Below, piece after piece: positions 1-11,859 of a stretch of DNA of 64,000 bases. The stretch's first letter is position 1. Each line of letters opens with the position of its first letter. Below the pieces are notes generated by a model, which was given only the letters and a program-made list of their open reading frames with translations, was not told the origin of the DNA and did not search any database. The stretch comes from Lunularia cruciata (taxonomy: Eukaryota > Streptophyta > Marchantiopsida > Lunulariales > Lunulariaceae): assembly GCA_948567375.1 (NCBI GenBank), contig OX419761.1, forward strand, positions 47,592,243 through 47,656,242. Reading direction: 5' to 3'. The translations under genes were made by a program, and so were the position numbers.

Positions 1-397
1 ACGACGACATTTCGATCTCAAAAGTTCAATCAAGATCAAGATACCAAAGGGATGTGTCTGAGAGAGAGGAGATGCCTATTATAGTTATGTATAGATCCAG
101 TATTGCTCGTGTTATATTGTCCATATGTGTCGACTTCAGATCAGAGAGTCAATGTTAAAGTTTCCGAAGCATTACGAATGAGGATTTTAAAGACAACTTT
201 CCCCATCAGCCACAGGAAGAGTCCAGTTCCTCTCTCTCTCTCTCCCGTTCAATCGCCAAAGGGACTTTGCAATGTAATGACGCGGAGCGTCGCCTTGTCG
301 CCCCCACTAGGTTTCGTTCGCGTTCCACCTATTTTTGGATTTTGACAACCTCTTGATGGTGCCCGATTAGCAGCGGGAACTGAATTTCTACTCATGA

Positions 398-427
398 TAT
401 ATGTATATATATATATATATATATATA
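398..427. repeat. (TA)n microsatellite
   Basis: An almost pure alternating TA run of about 30 bases, interrupted once near its start by a G. Confidence 0.9.
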
Positions 428-2764
428 AGGTATGGAAATAAGATTTACAGATGGTTCCGGTGTTGACGTCTGCAGCCCCGCTTTAATTGAATTGTGCACA
501 GCATCATCTACAGTGAATTTGCAAAGCAGTCAACTCAGAATCCAGGTAGTTTGGGTTCACAGTAAAATTGCTACATGACGATATTTCAGATTTCTCTGGA
601 GATATTATGAGATCCTCGCAACAACGATCAGATTTTCAAGTTCCTGATGCGGCTTTGCGTTTACATACTACAGTTGTTGAAAGAGCCATGTGCGGATTCC
701 CTTCACCGATGCCTCTTCACGTTCAATATTATAGCGTTGCAGTGGCACTTGCGAACGAGCTTCAGGACCTTTTTCTGAGTATTAGGGCATGGAGCGAGGA
801 GCTAGTGTTCTTAAAATTGCATAGTCGTATTAGACATAGCTATGGGCAGAAATATTCCCACCTTCTGCTTGCGAAATTAAGTGCTAAAGTCTTGAATTAC
901 AATACTGTGTAGCAGCTCCCGTCGTCGACGTTTGCAATTTCCCATTCTCGAATCACACTGACCAAGAAAGTAAGCTGCAGTGAAGGACTTCAGCTTCAAA
1001 TTGATTCCCGTTGATTCTAACGACATTCATCATTTCGTCTTCAGAACAAGTACAGGTATCGCCGAAGAGAGAGAGGCAACCATCGATTAGAATCATCGGT
1101 GGCAAGAATATCCAGAATAGATCTGCAATGGAACCTATCAGGTGGACGTGGTAAATACTGGGAACTTGTGAATGTGGACTTATCAGTCCATGATTAGATT
1201 TGGACGGGAAAATCAAATACAGTAGGTCCCTGTTGCATATTGAATCCATTGCAGGAGCGATGCGATGCAATTACTAACTTTTAGATCTATATTTCTAAGC
1301 TTTGCCGTTGACTGTAAATCAGGCGTTGGTACCAAATGAACTTGCATAACTGGAAACACAACGAGTAGTGCATCTGATTCAGAAACAATGATCATCATCT
1401 TCTTTAGCAGTGTACGACTGCTGCTGCAGAGATCGGCCGGTTAACTATCTTATGTACAAACACAAACTGAGCATTGTTGCTCCTGATTTCATGTACACAG
1501 CTTCACAGCAGTCAATTAAATTGCAGCATAGTACATATCGATCTTCATCAATCGAGATGTCTCTCTTCGCCGGAACAAACGTTCTCTTTACAATATTTTC
1601 AAAACCCGAGGTCCATGTATGACCCACTTCGTCAAAATCCTTCAAAACCGAAGGATTTCTTCGTCTTGTTCGGCTCCGAGCATGCCAGGATATTCAGAAA
1701 TGCACAAATGGAGCCTGGAGGGCAACGTGTATAGACTTCTATCAATCCAGATTCATCCTGCCTTATTCGCAGCTTTCCCTAAACAACCGATTAAATTCTC
1801 GCCTGGAATGGATGTAATAATTCTTTTGGTGTATTCAGCAACTCCGAGCTTCGTACCTCATCTCGGTTCATCCGAGGGTCACGCACCTCTTATCCGTTCT
1901 TGGCCGGATAAGTCCTATGAAAATATCCGTCAATAAGTACCATCTTGTTGGTTGATGTGAATATAGAGCGGTAAAGTAAGCGGAAGTTGATACTTTATTT
2001 TGAAATATTATAGTAATTTTATTAAAAATTTATAAATTATGTAGTTAATTTATAGTAGTAGAGTATTAAATTTATAGTAATTTTTTTAAATATTATTCAT
2101 AATTGTATATAAAAATTATAAAATATATTAATCATAATATTATAAATATTAAAAAATCGATATACCCTACATACTGCAATAGAGTAGAAAAATCTGCAGT
2201 AATGTATCATGAGACACATCGAAAAGTCGATACGTCGGTCCAGAACGTGGTAAGGGCCAAACGACAAATCTCCGCCTCCTGCATCAGGCGTAAAGGACCA
2301 CCATAGACCCCCGAGCGAATTTCATGACTCCTCCCCGGCTGCGCAATGCAATGAATGTGGTGACATCTTTCCAACCAATTTAGCGGTGGCCGACGAAGTT
2401 TTGCAGATTTGTTCCTGGAAAGCAAAAGAAGTGGTGATTGCATTTAGCTAATCGAGAAGTTGATTCGATTCAATAGGGACGTACCACACCAGAAGACTGG
2501 GCTGGCACAATAGAAAAGACAACAGAAGAGACGATATTAAATCCGATGTGACATGAAGGCGAGGCGGGTTGAACCTCTTGCTTAACTTCCTTGAGAGTAT
2601 CCGAAGTGAACTGAATTGCATGGAACGCCGATAGAGATTCCGATCCTTTATTGTCCTCCAAGGGCCAGGTTCGGAACTAGCACAATTTACACAAATATTA
2701 CATCGCGTGTGGAAGTTCCTCGGCTGACTTGCCAGCTCAGCCTTGCAGGCAGATCACGGTGTGC

Positions 2765-2786
2765 TTGTGTCAGCATGCTGACACAA
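2765..2786. repeat. 22-bp perfect palindrome
   Basis: The half-site TTGTGTCAGCA is followed directly by its exact reverse complement with no spacer. The flanking pair (C at 2764, T at 2787) breaks the symmetry. It could be a binding site for a dimeric protein or chance; no gene lies near it. Confidence 0.7.
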
Positions 2787-3892
2787 TGAAGCCACCCAAT
2801 TCTTGCCACTTCACAGATAATGGCTTAGCAGTACGAGTGCTGTAGTTTCTTGCTTAACCGGGCCTTAACTGGGATTGTTCCTTACCTCGGCTCCTCATCA
2901 AGGTCAACGGTCACATTAGCAGCTCGTAGATGCGGAGGATGACATGGCATAATTGCATGCTTAATATATGCATATTGCAGCATAATAGGGTGTTTCAAAA
3001 ACGTATTATATGGGGGCAAGGGGGAACCCTACAACTTTCCGAAACAACCCAAAAAAAATTAAAATTGCTCCAAAAATGAAACATATGAAAAATATTTTAC
3101 TGGTCTCCTCTTACTTCACGGCTCGTTTCCTTTTTCTCACTCTCTTAATGGATAAGCTTAATGTAAAAGATGAGAGAGAGTGGGAACATCTCTAACGAAA
3201 ATTAGCATAAGTCATAAATATGATTGAAGATAGTGTACAGATACAAAAGAGTTCACGGAACGCAGGTATCGTGGTGATGATCGCATCGGTGTAGAATTTG
3301 AATTGCAAACCCTACTCTACTCTGATTTGATTCACTTGAAATAAAAATGATTGGATTTTTTTTGCACTCCCTCCATATGTCACTTGTTTGTTCCCTCAAT
3401 TTCTCATTTCTATGAGCTGTTTCAACAGACAGAGAAGATTGTTAATGACGAGATGTGGTCTTGCCACTTTTATAGTTCATGATCCGATCTTATAAATTGA
3501 AATTTGCAATTAAAAGTTAAATTTTGGTTATTGCGCAACAAGATTTGATCCAGCACAATCATTCATTTTGGGGAGTGGAGAGAAGAAATAAGTGCACCAT
3601 AATCCGAGGAAGTGAGAATTTGAGATCGAGAGCAATAGGAGATATGGAGTGTACTCAACTCCAGCTCCTTGAAATGGGAGTTCCATATCTATTAGCAAGT
3701 TCCATTCTGGTTGACTCAACGCTGGATCCTACACTTTCTCTCTATATATCTAGCATTGCTTTGCATTCTCCTTTAGCTTCACATTCTACATTAGTTTCTT
3801 CCAATCATGTAGATTCTGCTCTAGATCTTGCACATCCCCAAAAAAATATAGCAGTGCCTCGCATTCTACTCTATTGAAATTTCAAGATCTTC

Positions 3893-4377
3893 TTGCCATG
3901 GTTTCCTCGGGTCCATCCAGCCTTTCTTCAAAGGGTATCAAATCAAAAGCATATGGTGAGAAATAGAAGGAGGGAAGATGATAGGTTTAGAATGATATCT
4001 CACCATTATAATCAAATGTTAGATTATCTAGAGGATACAAATCATCTCAAACAAATACATAGTGTGAATAATAAGTAACCTATCCAAAAGAATACCACCT
4101 TCAGTTACATGGCCACCTATCCCATGAAATATAGGAGAGTATTTACAAAATCTGTGACGGGAGACAAATTGCAAAAGAAATATGCTCAATACATGGTTTC
4201 TTATAAGTTTGCTCAAACTTTGAAGGACAAATGCACAAGAGAAGGACTCACCAAGAAAGAACTCAAACTAGGATGGAAGACTATTGATGATAAACTAAAT
4301 CATCAATGCACACACTATGCAAGAATGGATCCTTTGGTTGGTTCAAGAGCTAATGTTTCTCCACCCGCCCTTGTATC
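3893..4377 (+). other. Coding-like fragment, unrecognised
   Basis: Two consecutive short plus-strand frames (3893-4078 and 4109-4377) are rich in Lys, Arg, Tyr and His and read like a real polypeptide, but I cannot assign a family. The second runs straight into the start of the family A LTR at 4378, so the LTR insertion or a later rearrangement probably cut it. It may be a fragment of an older mobile element. Confidence 0.25.
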
Positions 4378-4521
4378 TATAACAATATGAAGTTTAGCTA
4401 CATATTTAGTAAGGTTAACAAAGTAGATAATAAGCCAAATTAGCCTAGAATATTCTAGAAGCATCTAGGAAGCTTCTTGGGCAGTTTCACAACTAGTTAA
4501 CTTGCGCCCCAAGCAGGTAGG

Positions 4522-4625
4522 TTCTAGAAGGAAGCTTCTAGAAGGAAGTTTCTTGAGAAGCTTCCTAGTTAACTTGGCTTGCAGTCTAAGAAAGCGGCTC
4601 AAGGAAGCTTCTTGAGAAGCTTCTC
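4522..4625 (+). promoter_or_regulatory. Cluster of heat-shock elements in LTR U3
   Basis: The tract is packed with alternating GAA and TTC triplets at 2-base spacing. GAAgcTTCtaGAA at 4531-4543 is a perfect three-unit heat-shock element. TTCtaGAA begins at 4522, GAAgcTTC recurs at 4557-4564, 4604-4611 and 4616-4623. The cluster ends about 20 bases before the TATA box, the normal position for a heat-shock-factor-driven promoter. The other copy of this LTR also keeps a perfect three-unit element, so it is a family trait. Function is inferred. Confidence 0.65.
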
Positions 4626-4644
4626 AAGGGCTTTGTATGCTACC

Positions 4645-4652
4645 TATAAATA
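4645..4652 (+). promoter_or_regulatory. TATA box of LTR A
   Basis: TATAAATA lies directly downstream of the heat-shock-element cluster and about 105 bases before the end of the LTR, consistent with the RNA start of the element. The opposite-strand copy keeps the same TATAAATACC context. Confidence 0.7.
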
Positions 4653-4757
4653 CCAAAGCCAAAGCTCATGCTAGGCATTTGGAGTTTTCACTCATTCAAG
4701 TGTCCCAATGTGAGTTTCCATTCTTCTATTTATCTCCTTGGTCTTGGTCTTTTACAT

Positions 4758-4769
4758 TGGTATCAGAGC
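4758..4769 (+). other. Primer-binding site (initiator tRNA-Met)
   Basis: TGGTATCAGAGC, complementary to the 3' end of plant initiator tRNA-Met, lies one base after the LTR. This marks the start of the internal region of element A and fixes its LTR boundary. Confidence 0.9.
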
Positions 4770-5129
4770 AGGAATGAGATGGATGGAATTTATGGACCAC
4801 CAAATCCACTTTTGCCAAACCATTGGGATTTTCATGTCCAGATATTACCCAAGCATTGTTTCACACAATTCATCACCTTGCGCTTTGGGTAGGATTTTCT
4901 ATATATGATCACCGTGTCTGAGGAACCCTTGATACTTCCGATTGTAACTTATGGAGAACGGTGGACGTGCTACATCTATATGCTAATCAATTAGATAAAG
5001 TGGGAGTAGTGGGATAGAGTAGTAGCTATGGCGGCAATACCGGGCGTTATCCTTGTGATGTAGCAACAAATTGAGCACCTTACTTGAGTGCTAGATGAAC
5101 AAGATCAGCAACGATGACAACATATAGAG

Positions 5130-5955
5130 AGAGCGCCAATTTGAGATGGAGAAGATCACATTCGATTTCCACAACCCAAGGTGTTTGAAGGCAAGAATCT
5201 TCCGGGCACAATGGAGAATTTTGTGTTTGACTGCAAACGTTACTTTGAAGCCACTAATCTTCAAGGATGAACAGAAATAAATTCTCTTGGCTTCTAGCAA
5301 ATTAGATGGTGTGGCAAAACTTTGGTGGCAATTTTGAGTAGAGCAAGCTGAAGGACAAATTGTTGTACCAATTTTGACATGGGCAGAATTCACGGATACA
5401 ATATTGGGATGGTTTCAAACTATAAATGCCACCCAAGCCGCACGAGATAAATTAGTGGAGTCAAAGCAAGTTGGCTCAATAAGGAGCTACATCACACAAT
5501 TTTAGAACATCATCATGCAGATTCTAGATATACAAGAAGGTGAAGTTCTAGATCAATTTGTACAAGGATTGAAGTCACAAATCAAATTGGAGGTGACCAT
5601 GCGGGAACCAAAAAACGTAGAAGAAGCCATGAAATTGGCTAAGCGCTTTGATTCCTTGGTTGCAATGACTTGGTCTTGACCTTGACCTACATAAGGCCTA
5701 CTAGTACACTATACACGGGTGGAAGAACTGACACCAATGGAGATTGATGCTATCCAACTGAGACCACTTGGTATAGCAGATAGAGAAAGATTGCGACAAA
5801 ATAGAGGTTGTTTTTATTGTTGCCAAGTTGGACATTGCATTGCTGAATGCCTACTTAGGAATGGGCGACCTCGACAAGTTGCCCAGATGGAGTTTGTGGA
5901 ACAGAATGATCAAGGAAACGAGAATCCCAATAGGAGATTTCAAGCCGCCTACTAG
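5130..5955 (+). pseudogene. Element A gag with CCHC zinc knuckle (decayed)
   Basis: The region encodes a decayed retrotransposon capsid protein. A recognisable gag stretch lies near 5150-5280 (motif around EGKNLPGTMENFVF). At 5809-5850 is one intact nucleic-acid-binding zinc knuckle, CFYCCQVGHCIAEC, which fits C-x2-C-x4-H-x4-C. Several stops and frame changes lie between, for example around 5270-5340. The knuckle would bind element RNA during particle assembly. It sits directly upstream of the protease, as in other gypsy elements. Confidence 0.75.
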
Positions 5956-5989
5956 GAGCTTGATTGGTTCTAATGGGATTGAAGGCTTG

Positions 5990-6298
5990 ACCTATGCAAG
6001 TTTGCTTCTCTTGCAAGGTATGATATCTAATCGGGGTTGTAGGATTTTGGTTGATTTTGGAAGTTTAGAGAATTGCATGTCTATGCAAGTAGCAAAGGAA
6101 TTGGGTATTCCTATCAAGCCAGTGATTGGATGTAGTTTGATGATGGCGGATGGTAGAAAGGGTTCTGCATTCCGCACCTCGCATCTTGTTACCTTCAAGA
6201 TTGGGAAGGAGTATTTGGAGTGTATGAGGTTTGTAGTGGCACCTCTACACTATGATATCATTCTGGGTCTACCTTGGCTTGAACGTCATAAGGTTTAA
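5990..6298 (+). pseudogene. Element A aspartic protease (decayed)
   Basis: A retropepsin-like domain follows gag. The catalytic region reads LVDFGSLENCMS, with D-F-G at 6053-6061 where D-S-G or D-T-G is expected, so the active site is damaged. The C-terminal hallmark DIILGLPWLERH is preserved shortly before the stop at 6296-6298. An intact enzyme of this type would cut the Gag-Pol polyprotein. Confidence 0.75.
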
Positions 6299-6675
6299 TT
6301 TGATTGGACCCAATGAAAAATGCAAGTACAACATCAAGGTAGGAATTTCCGATTAGGTTATCTGGCACCTCTAAGTAAGACACCTAAGAATAGTCAGTCC
6401 CAAGATAGGAAGTTTGTCATGGAGGTAGCCATAGAGTGAACCTTGAAGGGAGATGAGTCCCAAGATGGGAAGTTTGCCAAAAGGCAACCATGGAGCAAGC
6501 TTAGAAGAAAGATGAGTCCTTGGAAGGGAAGTTGGTTAGTAAAGCAGCCATAGAGCAAGCTTTGGAGGAAGATAAGTCTGTATTTGCGGTGTGGATCAAG
6601 CCGATTGCACAAGAACAATCTAAGGGGGACCAAGAGCCTCATCAAGCAATGGTTGATTGGATAGTTTAGGAGTTT

Positions 6676-6890
6676 GCGGACATGTTTCCAGATGATTTGC
6701 CAAAGGGATTACCCTCCAATCAAGGTATGCACTTCAAGATCAAGTTATTGCCAGAGAGTACTCCAATGAGTAGACCGATCTATCGACTCTCACCAAAGGA
6801 GTTGGAGGAGTTGCAAACAACACTTATAGAGTTGTTGGAAAAGGACTTCATACGACATAGTACCTCTCCATGTGCTAGTTTTGCTAGCCC
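6676..6890 (+). pseudogene. Element A reverse transcriptase, N-terminal fragment
   Basis: The frame from about 6676 contains the conserved gypsy RT entry motifs FPDDLPKGLP, RPIYRLSPKELEEL and LLEKDFIRHSTSP. Similarity ends at about 6885, just before the conserved stretch leading to the first catalytic aspartate. The frame then continues in unrelated sequence to a stop at 6967. No polymerase active site remains, so this is a 5' truncated piece made by deletion or rearrangement. Confidence 0.8.
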
Positions 6891-7163
6891 AGCTTGGATC
6901 TTGCTAGGTGCTTGTGCAATGTTTAAAAGAACCTTAGGTTTTATGTGGTTCTTGAACGAGTTAGGATAGGAAGTGCATTTTTTGTTTTAGTGTGGGAGAT
7001 ATTGCATGATATGTTTTGGTGTTGAGATATTGAGTGACATGTGTGGAGTAGATTTGAGAGATATGGACCCATTATGAGATGAATATAAATAAAATAAGAG
7101 TGTGAGTCTAAAAGTAAAAAGAATCAAAAAGTACTTAGACAAGTCATAAGAAAGATCAATGAT

Positions 7164-7293
7164 CCATATTAACAACTCATATGGAAAAGAGAGATGTAAG
7201 TAAATATATAAATGTGTACAAAAAGGAACCATATTAACAACTCACATGGAAAAGAGAGATGTAATTTGATATATAAATGTATACAAAAAGGAA
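7164..7293. repeat. Tandem duplication, 65-bp unit
   Basis: Two adjacent copies begin with CCATATTAACAACTCA at 7164 and 7229 and share the GGAAAAGAGAGATGTAA and ATATATAAATGT segments with few differences. Confidence 0.85.
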
Positions 7294-7298
7294 TATGT

Positions 7299-7452
7299 CA
7301 TGATACCCTCATGCACAATGGGTACTAGTGTCAATAGTTCATTTATGAAATATGGAGATGTCACCATTAGATATTCATGATACCCTCATGCAGAATGGGT
7401 AGTGTTAATAGTACACTTATGAATAGTGAGAACATCACCCCTAGGAAGGGGG
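7299..7452. repeat. Tandem duplication, 77-bp unit
   Basis: Two copies begin with CATGATACCCTCATGCA at 7299 and 7376. The second is more diverged toward its end. It lies directly after the 65-bp duplication but has a different unit. Confidence 0.8.
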
Positions 7453-10400
7453 AAATGGTGCTATGAAGGAGAGTGTCATTAGACATGGGTGGTTGAATCA
7501 AAACCTCAGGATCTATATCCTCTATCTTGGGTGGGAGGCGCTTTAATCTAATAATCTCTAATGCCGCATCTATGTATTTGATGATAGGTCCAGAAATCAA
7601 AATGCTACTATATCTCCAAAGAAGATCCGACTCCCTATCATGCATAAGAGGGTCCTAAAAGGCTAAGGCTAGATTGTACAAGGATCCAAACTATACTCTA
7701 GTAGATGATTCAAAGTCCACTTGTCCATGAGAACTCACCCAATAGCAGATCCTACAGATCCTACATATCCCCGTAATCTATCTAGATGAGCTATCAAGTA
7801 GTCACATGAGGATATATGTGAATTTGATACTTGAATATAAAAGGGAGTAAACAATGGAGGATAAAAAGTACCATGTAGATGGTTCTTACAATAAGGTGGG
7901 AATGCACTATCCATTATCACTATATTGCACAAAGCTAAACCCATAATAGTAAATGCACTATAAGGTTTTGACAATATAGTCTCCTAACTAATCCCGGTAC
8001 CCATCTATATCATCAAACACCCCATGAGGCAAGAACTAGTATGTACATCCTTGAGTAATACACCATAGCTCCACATGTCTATCAACAAATGCTTGCAATC
8101 CTATCTTGTGCTATCTGTCTAAATGAGTACCTCAAAATGCATCACAGAGTACTCCATGAACTCCTAGCTCCAAAACATATGATATATCTAAAATTACTCC
8201 TAGCCCTAAATGTGATCCATCCACCCCTATCTACCAATCTAGACCATTGGCCCAAGAGACTATTACTATCCCATGTGTTATCTACCAAACATCCAATATC
8301 CAAGACTATAATCTTCTTTGCCAATCATGAGCATAAACCAAGTGAAGAATAAAGTCTCCCATCTCACTGAAAGTATGCTAAGGTGCAAGATTGTTTGAAA
8401 GTTAAGGTTTTCAAGAAATGGTGTCCATATCAGATGTCATCACACATGGCTCTCCTTTAGGCAATCCATGCAAGTGATGTCTACATTTGTATTGATCTCA
8501 TCTCTAACCCATGCTCAAGTTTGTGATGTGAGTCCTTTCATTAATCATGTCAATCCTCTTGGTTTGGATCTCTTGATACATAGCAAACTCCCAAGGTGAT
8601 CATCTCAATGGTACTCCGAAAAAAGGCCCTTGCCTCCTCATAAGCCTCCTCAAAGGATGTCCTCATCTCAACCAACTCAACTTTGGTACTCTCCAACTCT
8701 CCCATGGGAGAATGGAGCTCTCAACAATAGTTCCATATTTGCACCCTATATACCTATGCCACCATCTATCTCCCAACCTCAAGCTCATCAAATGCCCTCA
8801 TCAAATCATCTCTCTCTCCCCTCTCTCACTAGCATCAAATAGAAACTTTCTCTCTCTCCCTCTCTTCTCTTGGTCTTTCCTATCCAACTCACTCTCCCTC
8901 GCTTCAAAGTATCCCAAAGACCATTCTCTCTTGCTATGAGCTCTCTCTTTCCCCTTCCTTTATGACCTCATAATTTTCTCTCTTTTCACAAGTACTGACT
9001 CCTTCTCCACTCAGGCTCTCTCTCCTTGAAGTCCCTCATGAAACACTCTCTCTCACTAGAGTATGCCACTCTAGCACTAGCATCCAAAATTGCATCTATA
9101 TTACTCTCCTTCTATGCTCTAGTACTACAGGTAGGGGTGGTGGCAACTTGAGTAAGGGTAGGAATAACTTGTAAGGAATCCTCTCATTTATACTAAGAAT
9201 GACTCTCTAGGTGTCAATGTAACATCTTGTCTATCAAACACATGGGATTCCACCAACATGGAGTAGAACTAGTGCTCTCCGGACCCTCTCTCCCTAGCTT
9301 CCCAAATTCTCTCTCTTAACTCCTCACTTTCTCCTTGCTCAATTAGAAATGATGAAGAAGGAAGCTCATCCAAGGGTGACCTCTAAGGAGGAGGTAAGGT
9401 AGAGCATTGCTACGGAGGTAATGTAAAGAACTCCTTGCCTCCTCTCCTTCTCCAAGTAACATCATCCTCGTATCATGCCTACACCAAAATCTCCTAAAAC
9501 ATATACATAGCCTGATAAGGATACAATATACATTCATGGAACTCATGAAAACATAATGATTCTATGGCAATATACTTCATACACTCCATAATGTCATTTA
9601 TTTAAGGATGTACATAGTAGGAAGTTTAAGAAATAGATTTAATGGATGTTTACAAGATAAATAACAAACTTCATAATATGTTTTAGTGAACTTTGTAGCT
9701 CACTAATGAGCTAATAACTGAACCTACCATAATTAGTGTAACTTACTTTCATTTCTTAAAGTCAGGTTTTGACTTATGGATGTTTAGGTGTACTATAATG
9801 AAATAAATGTTAGACCAAATATGTGACATGGATGACAAATTGAACTACCACAAGACTTGCAGGAGTATATTTGAAAAATCAGAACTAACGAGCACCAATG
9901 ATTGCAAACAAGCACCAATGAGCACCAACCAATGACTACCTTACTGAAATGAAGGGCCATGCACTCTTGAGTACCTTCTGGCACCTCTCAACACCTTCTT
10001 GAGACTTTCCTTGGATTCCCTCTTGAACCATTTAAACAAAATTCAAATTAGATGATTTATTATTAACCCTGAATTACAATTAATGCTAATTAATGCTTTA
10101 TGGGATTACAACAGAAACTCCATATCTGTTATTTACTAAGAACCACCTATTATGGAATTTGTTAAAAATAAGGAACTTGGATAGATCTCCATAATCTACC
10201 CAAATGTGCTTTTGGAGCGGCCTCAAATAGAATTCTCACACACCTCGTAAATGCAACTTAGAAGTTATACAAAATTTTGTAAAGTTATTTCTGAAAGCTC
10301 TTATTGTACATAATAGAAAGATAAAATGGAGTGTTTTTAAGAAACATGCACACTATTTGACTCTCACTTACTCTCCTTGTCTTGACTTTGAGTCTTGTTC

Positions 10401-10573
10401 TCTGCTCCATCATGGTGAAGATATGCACCATCTTGGACTATGGTGTCATAGTCAACCTCTCTCTCATCTATGAATCCACTCTCCATGGATATATAATTGA
10501 GAAATTGATCCACAAATGCTGCCTTGTATGTCCATCCATTTGGCTGACAAATATATCTTTGTAAGAAGGCCAT
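7367..10573 (-). pseudogene. Decayed coding-like region, family not recognised
   Basis: On the minus strand, coding-like blocks follow one another between stops and frameshifts: 10573-10364 (opens with ATG, motif PNGWTYKAAFVDQFLNYIS), about 9110-8990 and 8830-8500 (highly charged, probably coiled coil), 8324-8142 (VDRGGWITFRARSNFRYIIC), 7974-7735 and 7645-7367. The blocks look like one ancient polypeptide or polyprotein of unknown family. I found no RT, integrase or transposase motif. It may belong to a mobile element, because it lies between two family A LTR-bearing segments. Low confidence that all blocks belong together. Confidence 0.3.
8795..9090. repeat. CT-rich low-complexity tract
   Basis: Runs of TCTCTCTCCC and CTCTCTCC recur here. 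On the minus strand they read as Glu/Arg-rich charged sequence, so the tract may be a remnant of charged coding repeats and not a simple microsatellite. Confidence 0.6.
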
Positions 10574-11059
10574 CTATGCAATAATTGCTTAGAGCATGAG
10601 TTCTGCCTAATCATAATCCTCTCTTGCTTGCTGCAAGTGTAACCTAGACCTCTCTACTTTCCACTTCATCATAAGTGCAAGATACTCATGCATGATCTTC
10701 GGAGAAGTAGAGCAAGAGGATCTGAAAAATAGCCTTCATGTGGGTAAATACATTGTCATGCCAAGTACCTCCTTGTGGTGTGATCATGTATAGGAAACCA
10801 ATCCTGCACCAAAGCAGAGGGGACAAAATTTCTCCTTCCACTCCCAAGTGGCAATGCAAAGGCAACTCAAATCATATCAAGAGTCAAGGTGAAGGGCCCA
10901 CCACTCACTATACTTGCATGTGTAGTCACATCCAATGTCCTAAAAAACTAAGTGCATGGTCAAATCTGCCTGCTAAACAGAAATAAAATCAACATTGCGA
11001 AATGTAACTTAGCCAATCATGATCATGAATAGATAAAGAAAGAGCAAAAAGATGGGTAT

Positions 11060-11460
11060 CGGGAATTTTCAGGTTTTGGTTAGGTTCCACAAGGGTTTTA
11101 TGAGTTATCTACTTTTTCCATGGGGTTTTGCGAGGTTTTTGTTAAGGAGTTAGGTTTTGCTAGGTTTTCATGCCATTAGATTTTCTGAGGTTTTGGTCGA
11201 GTTCTGCAAAATTTGTTAGGGTTTCATGCCATTAGATTTTCTGGGGTTTTGGTCGAGTTCTGCAAAATTTGCTAGGGTGTTGGCCAAGTTTAGAGAAATT
11301 GTTTCAAGTTTTGGTGGGGTTTCACAAAAGTCAAGAAGGTTTTGCCTGGGTTTTGAGAAATCAGTTCAGATTTTGGTAGGGTTTTGCAGAAATAAGGAAG
11401 GTTTTGGTTGGGTTTTGGAGCCATCATAGAGGTTTTAATGGGGTTTTTGGTGGAGGTTTA
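11060..11460. repeat. GGTTTTG-rich degenerate minisatellite
   Basis: The motif AGGTTTTGG or GGGTTTTG recurs about every 20-30 bases. Within it, 11169-11224 and 11225-11280 are two nearly identical 56-bp tandem copies beginning CATGCCATTAGATTTTCTG. No plausible protein is encoded. Confidence 0.8.
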
Positions 11461-11859
11461 AGGGGGTGTGGGGTTTCCAAAAAAACATGAGCAATTATGA
11501 AAAACCATGTGCCATTTCTAATATTAATTTTAAAATAGAAACTAAATAGAAGAGTACTTACATGGGTGCATGGATAATGCAAGCCTATAGCCACTTGCAA
11601 TCCAAGAGAATCCAAATCTGATTCTTGAATAAACTCCACTGATTGAAAAAATTGGGTCTGATCTGGCCAAGCCCACTTGATGAACATCATATTATTGGCT
11701 ATTGAACCAAGGTTTTAGATCAACCATCCACACTCCTTGAAGTTCTCTATGTTTGGCATATTCCACCATCTCTTTTGATATATGACTGCTATCTCCATTT
11801 GGTAAGAAACATGGGTCAAGTAAGAAATCTAAAAAATTGTGTGATCTGAAGCTCTCCTT

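Larger units (their letters stand above)
1..3890. other. No recognised gene
   Basis: I see only short reading frames (up to about 115 codons), none resembling a known protein or showing sustained coding character. The stretch 1980-2170 is very AT-rich. A (TA)n tract lies at 398-427 and a 22-bp palindrome at 2765-2786. Untranslated or regulatory parts of a gene outside the window could be present, but nothing in the sequence demonstrates this. Confidence 0.5.
4378..4756 (+). repeat. 5' LTR of element A
   Basis: This 379-bp sequence aligns along its length with the reverse complement of 12541-12959. It begins TATAACAATATG where the other copy has the canonical TGTAACAATATG, so the terminal TG has mutated. 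It ends TTTTACA one base before the primer-binding site. A TATA box and clustered heat-shock-type elements lie inside it. Confidence 0.85.
4378..6960 (+). mobile_element. Ty3/gypsy element A, 5' portion, truncated
   Basis: This fragment keeps the 5' LTR, an initiator-Met primer-binding site, gag with a CCHC zinc knuckle, protease, and the start of reverse transcriptase, in the order expected for Ty3/gypsy. It stops inside the RT domain near 6885, where the sequence changes to unrelated DNA. The rest of RT, RNase H, integrase and the 3' LTR are missing. Many stops and frameshifts show it is dead. A solo LTR of the same family lies at 12541-12959 in the opposite orientation, so the two LTRs are not the ends of one element. 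Confidence 0.85.
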
